The notes under the pieces were generated by a model. That model saw nothing but the letters and a program-made list of their open reading frames with translations. It did no database searches and was not told the origin of the DNA. Below, in pieces: positions 42,047 through 49,750 of a DNA stretch of 64,000 nucleotides; position 1 is the stretch's first letter; each line of letters starts with the position of its first letter. This stretch comes from GCA-003244245 sp052390115 (GTDB lineage Bacteria > Actinomycetota > Actinomycetes > Mycobacteriales > Pseudonocardiaceae): assembly GCA_052390115.1 (NCBI GenBank), contig JBQTHE010000033.1:1-64000 (forward strand), given 5' to 3'. A program made the translations under genes and the position numbers.

Positions 42047-43882
42047 TCAGGGTTTGTGTCCTGCGCTGGCGAGTGTGGGGGGGTGGTGGAGGTGGTAGAG
42101 GTGGGCGTAGTCGTTGTTGTTGGTGAGGAGCTCGGTGTGCGTGCCGGTTTCGGTGATGCGGCCGTGGTCGAGGTAGAGGATTTGGTCGGCATCGGTGACG
42201 GTCAGCAGGTTGTGAGAGATGATGATGGTGGTCCGGCCGGCGATCAGCCGGCGCAGCGGGGTGAGGATGCGCTGGCTGGCCTCGGCGTCGAGGCTGGTGG
42301 TCGGTTCGTCGAGAAGCAGGATGGGGGCATCACGGATCATGGCGCGGGCAATGGCGACGCGTTGGCGTTGCCCGCCGGAGAGTAGCCGGCCGCGTTGGCC
42401 GACGCGGGTGTCGTAGCCCTCGGGAAGCGCGGTGATGAAATCGTGGGCGTCGGCGGCTTTGGCGGCGGTGCTGAGTTGGTCGTCGGTGGCGTCGGGGCGG
42501 CCGGCCCGGATGTTGTCGGCGATCGTGCCATCGAGCAGCAGAGTTTCTTGCAGGACGATGGCAATGTTGGCGCGTAGTTGTTCGGGGTCCAGGTCGCGCA
42601 GGTCGTGGCCATCCAGGGTGATCCGCCCGGAGGGGGGGTCATAAAACCGCAGGAGGAGCTTGAGCAGGGTGGTCTTGCCGGCGCCACTGGCGCCCACGAT
42701 GGCGGTGGTCTGGCCGGGTAGCGCGGTGAAGCTGACCTGTTTCAGGACGTCGCTTTCGGTGTCGGGGTAGGCGAAGCTGACCCGCTCCAGGTGCACTTGC
42801 CCGCGGGCCCGCTCCAGCGGGACCGGGTGCGCGGGGGCGGCCACGGTGGGTTGTTCGTCGAGCAGTTCGATGATCCGCTCGGCGGCCGCCGAAGCGGCGA
42901 ACAGCGTGGTGGCCATCGACCCCAGGCTTTGGACGGGCGCATAGAGCTGGGACAGGAACACCAGGAAGGCCAGCAACTCACCCAGGGTCAGGCGACCGGC
43001 AGTCAGTTCCCAGATCCCCGCTCCGACGATGGTCAGCACCCCGATGACCTGGATCAGGTCCACCAGCGGGGAGAACATCGCGCCCAGCCGGGTGGCGGCC
43101 AGCTCGGCGCGCACGCTGCCCCTGCTTTGGGCCGCGAAGCGATCGACCTCGGCGCCTTCGCGACCGTAGGCCTGGATGAGGGTGGCGTTACTCAGGCTCT
43201 CCTCGGCGACCACCGAGATCGACCCGTCCCGGACCCGGGCCTCCCGTGAGACGATCTTGATGCGACGCGCGAAGGCGCGGGCAGCGGTCCAGAACACCGG
43301 CACCGCCACGAACGACACCAGCGCCAGGCGCCAGTCAAGGTAAAACAGCACCCCGGCGAACACCACGATCTTCACCAGGTTCGAGATGATCCCGATGACC
43401 CCCGACAGCAACAAGCTTTCGATCGCGTTCACATCGCCGGTCAACCGGCTCAGGATGTCACCCAGGCGGCGGCGGTCGAAGAAACTCACCGACAGGGTGT
43501 GCAGATGGGCAAACACCCGGGTCCGCATCCGGTGCAGGAAGTTCTCCCCGATCCACGCCCCCAGATACTCGCCGACGAAACCCAGAAAACCGACCAGCAG
43601 TGTGATACCCAGGAACGCCAGTGCTACCTTCGGGAACGCTCCGAAGTCCTGCGGGGTCAACACATCATCGACCAACACCCCGAACAGCAAGATCGCGGCG
43701 GCGTCCACCACCGGCATCAAGATGACCAACACCAGCGACAGCCACAGCCATCGCCAAAACGGGCGGGCATCAGGCCAGAATCGCCGGAAAACCTCCCGCA
43801 AACTCGCCGTTGGAGCCGCCTCCACCAAACTCCCGGCATCATCCGACGCCGGACGGAACAGCGACCTCACCACCTCCCGCAC
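42047..43882 (-). CDS. ABC exporter half-transporter (fused TMD-NBD)
   Basis: About 611 residues from GTG 43882 (GGGAG five bases upstream; the frame is open to 43927). Six transmembrane helices from about residue 40 (WLWLSLVLVILMPVVDAAAI), the coupling region FDRRRLGDILSRLTGDV, and a nucleotide-binding domain with Walker A VGASGAGKTTLLKLLLRFYD, signature LLSGGQRQRVAIARAMIRD and Walker B LLLDEPTTSLD. Type I exporter of the lipid/drug/peptide class; no C39 peptidase domain. Single gene, so it must homodimerise or pair with a distant partner. A small Gly/Tyr-rich protein gene lies upstream on the same strand, separated by a strong hairpin. Confidence 0.92.
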   Translation of the reverse strand: MREVVRSLFRPASDDAGSLVEAAPTASLREVFRRFWPDARPFWRWLWLSLVLVILMPVVDAAAILLFGVLVDDVLTPQDFGAFPKVALAFLGITLLVGFLGFVGEYLGAWIGENFLHRMRTRVFAHLHTLSVSFFDRRRLGDILSRLTGDVNAIESLLLSGVIGIISNLVKIVVFAGVLFYLDWRLALVSFVAVPVFWTAARAFARRIKIVSREARVRDGSISVVAEESLSNATLIQAYGREGAEVDRFAAQSRGSVRAELAATRLGAMFSPLVDLIQVIGVLTIVGAGIWELTAGRLTLGELLAFLVFLSQLYAPVQSLGSMATTLFAASAAAERIIELLDEQPTVAAPAHPVPLERARGQVHLERVSFAYPDTESDVLKQVSFTALPGQTTAIVGASGAGKTTLLKLLLRFYDPPSGRITLDGHDLRDLDPEQLRANIAIVLQETLLLDGTIADNIRAGRPDATDDQLSTAAKAADAHDFITALPEGYDTRVGQRGRLLSGGQRQRVAIARAMIRDAPILLLDEPTTSLDAEASQRILTPLRRLIAGRTTIIISHNLLTVTDADQILYLDHGRITETGTHTELLTNNNDYAHLYHLHHPPTLASAGHKP

Positions 43883-43906
43883 AGGCACTCCCGTTCTTTG
43901 AGTTGG

Positions 43907-43997
43907 GCGTTCTCTGGCTCTAGGCACTCTGGGGTCTGGCGTTCTCTGACGTCTGGCTCTACAAGGTTCGGTAGTTGACCCTACAAGGTTCGATAGT
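43907..43997. repeat. Short direct repeats upstream of the ABC exporter
   Basis: GCGTTCTCTG occurs at 43907-43916 and 43939-43948. CTACAAGGTTCGGTAGT (43959-43975) and CTACAAGGTTCGATAGT (43981-43997) form a direct repeat with a 22-base period and one difference. These lie just upstream of the exporter start. They may be operator sites for an unidentified regulator. Confidence 0.5.
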
Positions 43998-44023
43998 GGT
44001 CTTCAGCCCCTGGACACGGCAGG

Positions 44024-44066
44024 GGCGGTGGCCCCCACTCCACTGACAGGAGTGGGGGCCACCGCC
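44024..44066 (-). terminator. Strong hairpin after the Gly/Tyr-rich small protein gene
   Basis: Perfect 18-base arms, GGCGGTGGCCCCCACTCC (44024-44041) and its complement (44049-44066), with loop ACTGACA. It lies 24 bases beyond the stop of the minus-strand small-protein gene. No long U-run follows, as is common in high-GC actinobacteria. It would limit read-through into the ABC exporter gene. Confidence 0.75.
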
Positions 44067-44090
44067 GACCAGCGGACTACAACAGGAGTC

Positions 44091-44306
44091 CTACAGAATG
44101 CCGAGCAGCCCGCTGCGGTGGTAGTAGTTCTTGTAGCCACCGTGGTAGTTGTAGCCGCTGTAGTAGCCGTAGTGGCGCTTGTAGTGGTACTTGCCCCCGT
44201 AGTAGCCACCATACTTGTAGCCGTCCTTGCCGTGACGACCTTTGTGGCCGTGATGGTCCTTGTGACCACAGTCGCCACCCATTGCGAAGATACCCGCGAT
44301 GCTCAT
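44091..44306 (-). CDS. Small Gly/Tyr/His/Lys-rich low-complexity protein
   Basis: 71 residues from ATG 44306, which has GAAGGAG four bases upstream. Composition is extreme: 18 Gly, 14 Tyr, 9 His and 7 Lys. A short hydrophobic N-terminus MSIAGIFAMGGDCG holds the only cysteine. It is followed by a His/Lys block (HKDHHGHKGRHGKDG), then a Tyr/Gly repeat region (YKYGGYYGGKYHYKRHYGYY) and a hydrophobic end GLLGIL. No signal peptide of normal length. It has its own terminator, and an ABC exporter gene follows on the same strand. It could be a structural, metal-binding or exported peptide; function unknown. Confidence 0.7.
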   Translation of the reverse strand: MSIAGIFAMGGDCGHKDHHGHKGRHGKDGYKYGGYYGGKYHYKRHYGYYSGYNYHGGYKNYYHRSGLLGIL

Positions 44307-44731
44307 ACCACTCCTTCGTGTCAAGGAGGAGCAATGTAAGCCCGAAGACCCGAATCAGCCTGGAAATGTCGGGGTGCGCAGCGGATCTGCTACCGTCAGA
44401 TTCTGATCTGATCTCAAGTGCATGCCGGAGAACGTGTCGCGACATGGTGCCGCAATACTCGACGCGGTCAGCGTCTTGGCGGACTCTCCCCCAGTATCAA
44501 CACTGGCAACGTCAATCCGTCGCGCATCCGCAACCCCCAATGGTGATCCGAGCTGGCCCCCCTCACTCCCCGTGGTCAACGCACACTCGAAAGTAAGCCA
44601 TCCGGTTGACGATTTCAACAGTAACTTTCCGTACATAGTTAACGACGCTCGGTGAACCGTCCTGGAATGTCCGGCGTGTCCGCTCCCCATGCACGGTGTG
44701 TCCGGCGCCTGTGCCCGGTGACCCGATCCGG
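44307..44731 (+). other. Intergenic region between small protein gene and mobA
   Basis: About 425 bases without a convincing gene. The right end contains repeat family D copy 2. The left part is the presumed promoter region of the Gly/Tyr/His/Lys-rich protein gene. Short frames on either strand here lack coding-type composition. Confidence 0.4.
44670..44716 (+). repeat. Interspersed repeat family D, copy 2
   Basis: A 47-base element starting TCCGGCGTGTCCG with GGTGTGTCCGGC 12 bases later, aligning without gaps to 13768-13814 and to the complement of 58960-59006. It lies just beyond the 3' end of the mobA-type gene. Confidence 0.6.
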
Positions 44732-45589
44732 TCACCGGATCCACCCTCCCGCGTCGGCGGACCGGAAGGCGACGGTGTCCCCGCTGACCAGCGGGACATC
44801 GCCGTCATGGCTGAGCTGATCGCCGTTGAGCACGGCAACGACGTGCCGGTCCAGGGTCAGGCCCACCGCAGCTGCCGCACCGGCCAGCGTGGCGGCATGG
44901 ACGGTGCACGGAGCGCGGTGCCCATTGCGGGCCAGCGCGCCGCACCTGTGCACCGTGATCTGCGGAGCGGGCTGGCGCCGGGCGGCGCGGTAGTCGTCCA
45001 GGGAGTTGATGTTGACCACCGAATCCAGTGCCGGATCGGCCGCGGCCAGCGCCGGGTCGGCAAGCAGCGCGGCGTCATCCAGGCGCAGCGTGGCACACCG
45101 CGGGAACAGCTGGCCCGGGCGCAGGTCACCGGCTGCCACCATTCCGGTAACCAGCGGCGCGAGGGCCACCCGGTAGGCGGCGGCGAGCGGCTGCGGGAAG
45201 CCGCGAGCGACCGGGAGCACCACGTCGATGCCGTCGGTCAGCGCGCCCAGCACTCGGTGCACGAACACCGGGTGCAGGAACGGCAGGTCGGTGGAGCACA
45301 CGAAGGTGATCTGCGCTCGACCGGTCAGCGCAGCCAGGCCTGCGGCGATGCCCTGCAGCGGCCCGAGCCCCTCCTCCGGGTCCTCCACAACGTCGGTCCG
45401 CGAGGGGATCTCGGGTAGTGGCTGACCAGGGGCCCGCACTACGAGCAGCGGCCCGTCGACCGCGCGGGAGAGCACGCCCAGCGTGTGGCGCAGCAGGGTG
45501 GAACCGTGCCACTCCAGTGCGGCCTTCGGAGTGCCCATCCGCGAGGAGCGCCCCCCCGCCAGCACCACACCAGCTGCCCGCGCAGCCAT
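44732..45589 (-). CDS. MobA-like molybdenum cofactor guanylyltransferase fused to a MoaD/ThiS-like domain
   Basis: 285 residues from ATG 45589. Residues 1-200 are a MobA/NTP-transferase fold: AGVVLAGGRSSRMGTPKAAL, EGLGPLQGIAAGLA, FVCSTDLPFLHPVFV. The last 75 residues form a second domain: ITVHRCGALARNG, HVVAVLNGDQLSHDGDVPL and VSGDTVAFRSADAGGWIR, which reads like a beta-grasp MoaD/ThiS sulfur carrier. There the diglycine is followed by WIR rather than ending the chain. MobA attaches GMP to molybdopterin, while MoaD donates sulfur in its synthesis. No other cofactor genes are adjacent apart from the distant Glp. Confidence 0.8.
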   Translation of the reverse strand: MAARAAGVVLAGGRSSRMGTPKAALEWHGSTLLRHTLGVLSRAVDGPLLVVRAPGQPLPEIPSRTDVVEDPEEGLGPLQGIAAGLAALTGRAQITFVCSTDLPFLHPVFVHRVLGALTDGIDVVLPVARGFPQPLAAAYRVALAPLVTGMVAAGDLRPGQLFPRCATLRLDDAALLADPALAAADPALDSVVNINSLDDYRAARRQPAPQITVHRCGALARNGHRAPCTVHAATLAGAAAAVGLTLDRHVVAVLNGDQLSHDGDVPLVSGDTVAFRSADAGGWIR

Positions 45590-45618
45590 GCGCCCGATCG
45601 TAGCCCACATTCTGCGCT

Positions 45619-45680
45619 GCGTTCTGGAGACAAACTGCGCTAATCAGAGCCCGAATTACTGCAATCTGCCTCCAGAACGC
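45619..45680. repeat. Palindromic repeat family B, copy 4 (imperfect)
   Basis: Arms 45619-45638 (GCGTTCTGGAGACAAACTGC) and 45661-45680 pair at 17 of 20 positions, around a 22-base middle. It lies between the hepT stop and the mobA-type start on the minus strand, a possible terminator for the toxin-antitoxin operon. Confidence 0.7.
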
Positions 45681-45686
45681 GATGGC

Positions 45687-46121
45687 TCAGTCCCCGGACC
45701 AGGCCGCCACCTGCGACACGAACGCGTCCAGATCAGCGAGACGCTGAAGGTTGTCGCGGACCCGGCCGTCGTCGATGTCGATGTACTCGTGGTCCAGCAC
45801 GTTGTACTCGTGGTCCAGCACGTTGCGGAAGCCAACCGCCCTGGCAACGGCCTCCGCAGTCTGGGCATGCACGACCTGCTGCGCCCCAAGCGTGCGGACC
45901 GCATCGGCGTTGGATTCCGCGACCCGCCAGGCCTCCGAGGCGATAATGTGATGTGCGATCCGAGCACAACCCTCGATGGCCGTGATGAAGTGGTACTTCA
46001 CAGCCGCGAGCCGGGTGGGATCGTCGAGCAGGTCCCCCTTAGCGGCGCGGTACCCGTCCAGCACCTTCAGGTCGGACGCGACGCGGTCGAGCAGCCGGTC
46101 GAGCCGCTCCCGATCAACCAC
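45687..46121 (-). CDS. hepT: HepT-like HEPN toxin with duplicated catalytic motif
   Basis: 144 residues from GTG 46121 (GGAG six bases upstream), overlapping mntA by eight bases. The DUF86/HEPN helical bundle contains LAAVKYHFITAIEGCARIAH and the RNase motif R-x4-H-x-Y at Arg99, His104, Tyr106. The heptapeptide NVLDHEY is present twice in tandem (residues 100-106 and 107-113), encoded by two identical 21-base units at 45783-45803 and 45804-45824. HepT cleaves RNA and is silenced by AMPylation of the motif tyrosine by MntA. The duplication shifts the following segment (IDIDDGR) by seven residues and may alter or abolish activity. Confidence 0.88.
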   Translation of the reverse strand: MVDRERLDRLLDRVASDLKVLDGYRAAKGDLLDDPTRLAAVKYHFITAIEGCARIAHHIIASEAWRVAESNADAVRTLGAQQVVHAQTAEAVARAVGFRNVLDHEYNVLDHEYIDIDDGRVRDNLQRLADLDAFVSQVAAWSGD

Positions 46122-46503
46122 CCAGCACTCCACGGGCCAACTCGATCCGACGTCGGCGGTAGCGCTCCCGGATCGCCGGAATCTCGTCCAGGTAGCGCAG
46201 CCGGGTGTCCGCCTGCCACCGGACCCTCGCCCGAGGATCGTCATCGAACAGCAGGCGGCCCTCCTGCGCGATCCGCCCGGACAGCCACAGCGGTGCGGTA
46301 TCGAGCACGACCAGATCCACACCTGCGGGGAGGTCCACCTCCCAGGAGGCCGGCGGTCGGACACCCCACCAAGCTCCGACGTCCAGGTCGCTGTCCGGGC
46401 GCACGGTGCCACCCACCCGGCTGCCGTGCACCAGCGCAAACCGCGCACCGGCTGAACGCAGCACGTCGACTACTCGCTGCTCGTCTGCGATCACGGCACC
46501 CAT
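46114..46503 (-). CDS. mntA: MntA-like minimal nucleotidyltransferase antitoxin
   Basis: 129 residues from ATG 46503. The nucleotidyltransferase motif GS-x10-DxD is intact: Gly27-Ser28, then Asp39 and Asp41 in HGSRVGGTVRPDSDLDVG. A third acidic position is likely in VDLVVLD. MntA antitoxins AMPylate the HepT tyrosine. Length is typical. It is first in the operon and overlaps hepT. The arginine-rich C-terminus (RERYRRRRIELARG) is unusual. Together with hepT this forms a type VII toxin-antitoxin module. Confidence 0.88.
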   Translation of the reverse strand: MGAVIADEQRVVDVLRSAGARFALVHGSRVGGTVRPDSDLDVGAWWGVRPPASWEVDLPAGVDLVVLDTAPLWLSGRIAQEGRLLFDDDPRARVRWQADTRLRYLDEIPAIRERYRRRRIELARGVLGG

Positions 46504-46558
46504 TGTGACAGTTTCGCTAGCGTGGGGATCCCCCGAGCGGAGGTGAGCCGCCCGCGGA

Positions 46559-46894
46559 TTACCCGAGTTCCGAAGCGAGGGCACCGCGGATGACCCTTGG
46601 CGACCAGGTGGTCGAAGGCCTGGCGTAGTGGGGTTCCCGGGCGCGAAGGAACGACTGGAGATGCTTGTCCCGCCAGAGTTGCTCGCAGGCGGCGTAACCG
46701 CCGGGCGTACAGCTGAACGGCGGCCCAGTCCAGCCGCAGTCACAGCGGGGCAGGTAAGCCACGAAGCGACCGTCGAGGTGCGCTCGCAGGTCGCTCCAGA
46801 CACCGATGAGCCCTCCGTCGGGCTGCCGGCCGACGACTCGGCATCGGTGTTCGTCGATGGATTCGTGGACGTCCCCGGCCCGGTGGAGGAGCAC
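46559..46894 (-). CDS. Hypothetical protein with a Cys-rich segment
   Basis: About 111 residues from GTG 46894, although no ribosome-binding site is clear and the frame stays open upstream. Codon third positions are G/C-rich. The middle has VGRQPDGGLIGVWSDLRAHL and LPRCDCGWTGPPFSCTPGGY with closely spaced cysteines (CDCGW...C) that could bind zinc. I do not recognise the family. It may be the 3' part of a longer decayed gene, because 46504-47800 otherwise looks degraded. Confidence 0.45.
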   Translation of the reverse strand: MLLHRAGDVHESIDEHRCRVVGRQPDGGLIGVWSDLRAHLDGRFVAYLPRCDCGWTGPPFSCTPGGYAACEQLWRDKHLQSFLRAREPHYARPSTTWSPRVIRGALASELG

Positions 46895-46917
46895 CGCATA
46901 AGAATCCTGCGCGAGGC

Positions 46918-47271
46918 TTAACGGAAGATGAACGGAGCGCGCTCGAATGGGTGGACTTGAGTAACTCTGGTGTTGCCAGGCTCCGACGCCGGCAATCGCG
47001 CCGTCGGCCTCGACGGAGTAAGCGCTTTGTCGCTGAGCAGGTGCGCGACCCGGGCGGTGAGGGCCTCGTGGAGGTCGCTGGTGATCTCCGCGTCTCGGAT
47101 GTCGCGGTGGCGCCGGTCAGCAGCGCGGCCAGTCCCGGGGTGGCGGCGCAGTAGCTGGAGTACGGGATCGATGACCGCGGTCACTACCTGTTCGGGGAGC
47201 GTGGCGTGGGTGCGTCCAGCGCGGTACAACGTTAGCGCGGATTTCCGCGGAGTCAGTCGACGGGCCCTCAT
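46918..47271 (-). pseudogene. Unrecognised frame in a degraded region
   Basis: A 117-codon frame with coding-like composition in its middle (PEQVVTAVIDPVLQLLRRHP, then AEITSDLHEALTARVAHLLS) but arginine- and proline-rich ends. I cannot assign a family, and the frame may be a remnant. Beyond it, 47272-47816 shows no convincing gene on either strand. Confidence 0.3.
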
Positions 47272-47816
47272 CCCGTTCGTCGCAGCGTCCGCATTCGAGC
47301 TGCGCTTCCCCAGGGTCGCGCGGCGCGGGATGCGATCTCCGAGACCTGAGCGGGATCGCTACTCGGCGCGCATCAGCATCCCACAGCGCACATGAGGCGG
47401 GCGACACCCGCCTATGTGCATTCTGCGCCACGGCCGACCCGCAGACCCCGACGGTGGGGTTGGGCAGGTAGAGGACACGACACACGCCCCACCCGCCACC
47501 GCGTGACCCAGCCCGACCCGCCCCCAGACCCGATCACACCAGAGAAGCTGGACTGGCCAGCGAATCAACCACGCCCAGCACCAGACCAGTTGCTGAAGCT
47601 CGTCCACGGATCCAGGCTCAGTGCCTCCTGCGCCACCACTGCCGGGCTGTAAGGAGGATCCAATCCCGGAGAAACCAACCCCAGCACAACACCGCGACAC
47701 ACAGCAGAACTCGCTTTGCGACCCTCACAGCAACCCCCTGCCAGCGATCTACCACCCAAACACAGCATTGAGTTTAGGACAGTGAAAGTCTAGAGATTCC
47801 TCGACTATGACCTCGC

Positions 47817-47870
47817 GCTCCCACCAAGATCATCTATTCGACCAACGCGATCGAGTCCCTCAACGCCCAC
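47817..47870 (+). pseudogene. Fragment of an IS256-family transposase
   Basis: Read on the plus strand from 47817, this stretch encodes APTKIIYSTNAIESLNAH. The core (I/V)IY(S/T)TNAIESLN is a hallmark of IS256-family transposases near the C-terminus. Neither the preceding catalytic domain nor the following conserved segment is present, so only about 18 codons remain. No terminal inverted repeats were seen. Confidence 0.75.
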
Positions 47871-47993
47871 TCACCGACAGCCCGGTGGCGGAAACCCGGT
47901 CGCGGCTTGACCCGCTCGCGATGGTCATCTGCGCGGCAGGCGCGGCCCGGTGTTGACGCGCTCTCTGAAAGTCCCAGGGGCACTCATCGAAAT

Positions 47994-48009
47994 TTCCCCA
48001 GCTGGGGAA
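47994..48009. promoter_or_regulatory. Perfect 16-base palindrome of unknown role
   Basis: TTCCCCAGCTGGGGAA is perfectly self-complementary. It lies 120 bases left of the uvrA 3' fragment in a gene-free region. It resembles an operator for a dimeric regulator, but no adjacent promoter is evident. Confidence 0.35.
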
Positions 48010-48129
48010 TGAACCAGGTTATCGGTGGAGGAGTGGGACGAGGAGAAACAGGTGAGAGAACTCGCCTCACGGTGTCTGCGAGGGCCTCGGTCAGGTGTTC
48101 GGCGCCTTCGGCGCCTCCCACAAGCTCAA

Positions 48130-48532
<403 letters not shown>

Positions 48533-48536
48533 GACG

Positions 48537-49742
48537 CTAGAAGGCAACCACGGGGAAGTCCGGTGGAACCCCGAGACGTACTTGCCCGAAGGTCCCATAA
48601 CGTTGCTCAGAGGCGAAGACATGATGTCTCATCGTCTGGACGTCCCGGAAGCAACGTTCCAACGGGCTGGTGGCTCGAAACGCCGTCGTTCCCGCGATGC
48701 TGCATGCGAGCTCCACCGCCTGGACGGCGCTGCTCATGGCGTGGGCCATCGCGAGCAGGAGGTCCGCCTTCTGCTCCAGCGAGTGGGTCTCGCCGTCGAT
48801 GCATCTCTGCCACGCTTCGCGCACCGTGTCGAGAAGCAACAAGCGCCCTGAGCGCAGGATCGCTTCCGCTCGGCCCAGCTGGACTTGGGCCGATGCGCGT
48901 TCTTTCAGCAGGCCGCTCGATGCCACGGGAGTCTTGGTCCGGGCGAGTTCGGTCACCTCGTCGAGAGCTCGTCGCGCCACCCCCAGCATCGGCGTCGGGA
49001 TGCCGGTCGCCGCCGCACCCACGACCGGGAGTCGATACAGCGGGCCCCGATAGTGGGATCCCGGCTCGAAGTCCGGCACCATCGGGAAGGTCCTGGACTT
49101 GGGCACGTACACGTCGGTCACCGAGATGTCGTCGCTGCCCGTGCCCCGCATCCCCATGACGTCCCACGTATCGATGATTTCGCACTGCTCTCTGGGGAAG
49201 TACACCATCCGCATCTCGGGCTCGCCCCCGGCGGATTCGTCGTCGTCCACGAGGACGGTCGACGAGATCCAGTCGGCGTCATGACAGTTGCTGACGAACG
49301 GGGCCCGACCAGAGATGCGGTATCCACCGTTGGTCGACGTCGCCTTCAGCGGGCGGCCGAACTGGGCCGCGATCAGGATGTCCGCTCCGCGGCTGTAGAT
49401 CTCCTCGGCTCCCTCGTCGGGGAGCCGGGCGCAGAAGAAGGCCCAGTCCAGAGGGTTCTCCAAGGTCCACGCCGCAGCAGAGTCGTGGCGACCGATTTCC
49501 TCACCGACGAGGGCGCGGGTGACGGGGTCGGTCTCCAACCCCCCGAGTGAACGGGGCGTTGTCATTCGCAGGAGACCCGTCTCGCGCAGTGCCTTCAAGA
49601 CCGGCTGGGACAGGCGTCGTTCCCGCTCCGCTTCCTGGCTGTGCTCCCGGATGATCGGAGCGATCTCGCGTGCGGCGTCGATCAGCGCGGTGTCGGGTTC
49701 CCAAGGCATTTCGCTTGTTCCTTGCGTCGACAGCGGTCCGGT
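48537..49742 (-). CDS. Acyl-CoA dehydrogenase-like flavoenzyme (possibly a group D monooxygenase)
   Basis: 401 residues from ATG 49742, with GGGAGGTGAGG upstream. The three-domain acyl-CoA dehydrogenase fold is visible: an N-terminal helical part (IAPIIREHSQEAERERRLSQ), a middle beta domain with FGRPLKATSTNGGYRISGRA and WDVMGMRGTGSDDISVTDVY, and a C-terminal four-helix part (AHAMSSAVQAVELACSIAG, CFRDVQTMRHHVFAS). The HxxxA-type end is closer to HsaA/DszC flavin-dependent monooxygenases than to true dehydrogenases with a catalytic glutamate. Last gene of the three-gene minus-strand unit; substrate unknown. Confidence 0.82.
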   Translation of the reverse strand, partial: TGPLSTQGTSEMPWEPDTALIDAAREIAPIIREHSQEAERERRLSQPVLKALRETGLLRMTTPRSLGGLETDPVTRALVGEEIGRHDSAAAWTLENPLDWAFFCARLPDEGAEEIYSRGADILIAAQFGRPLKATSTNGGYRISGRAPFVSNCHDADWISSTVLVDDDESAGGEPEMRMVYFPREQCEIIDTWDVMGMRGTGSDDISVTDVYVPKSRTFPMVPDFEPGSHYRGPLYRLPVVGAAATGIPTPMLGVARRALDEVTELARTKTPVASSGLLKERASAQVQLGRAEAILRSGRLLLLDTVREAWQRCIDGETHSLEQKADLLLAMAHAMSSAVQAVELACSIAGTTAFRATSPLERCFRDVQTMRHHVFASEQRYGTFGQVRLGVPPDFPVVAF

Positions 49743-49750
49743 CATGACCC

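Noticed and set aside
44028..44339. Valine-rich plus-strand frame opposite the Gly/Tyr-rich protein
   Set aside because: It is the antisense image of Tyr/Gly codons; the minus-strand gene has the ribosome-binding site and terminator.
47359..47700. Minus-strand frame in the degraded region
   Set aside because: Composition (Trp/Cys/Gly/Arg-rich, no structural pattern) is that of a shadow frame.
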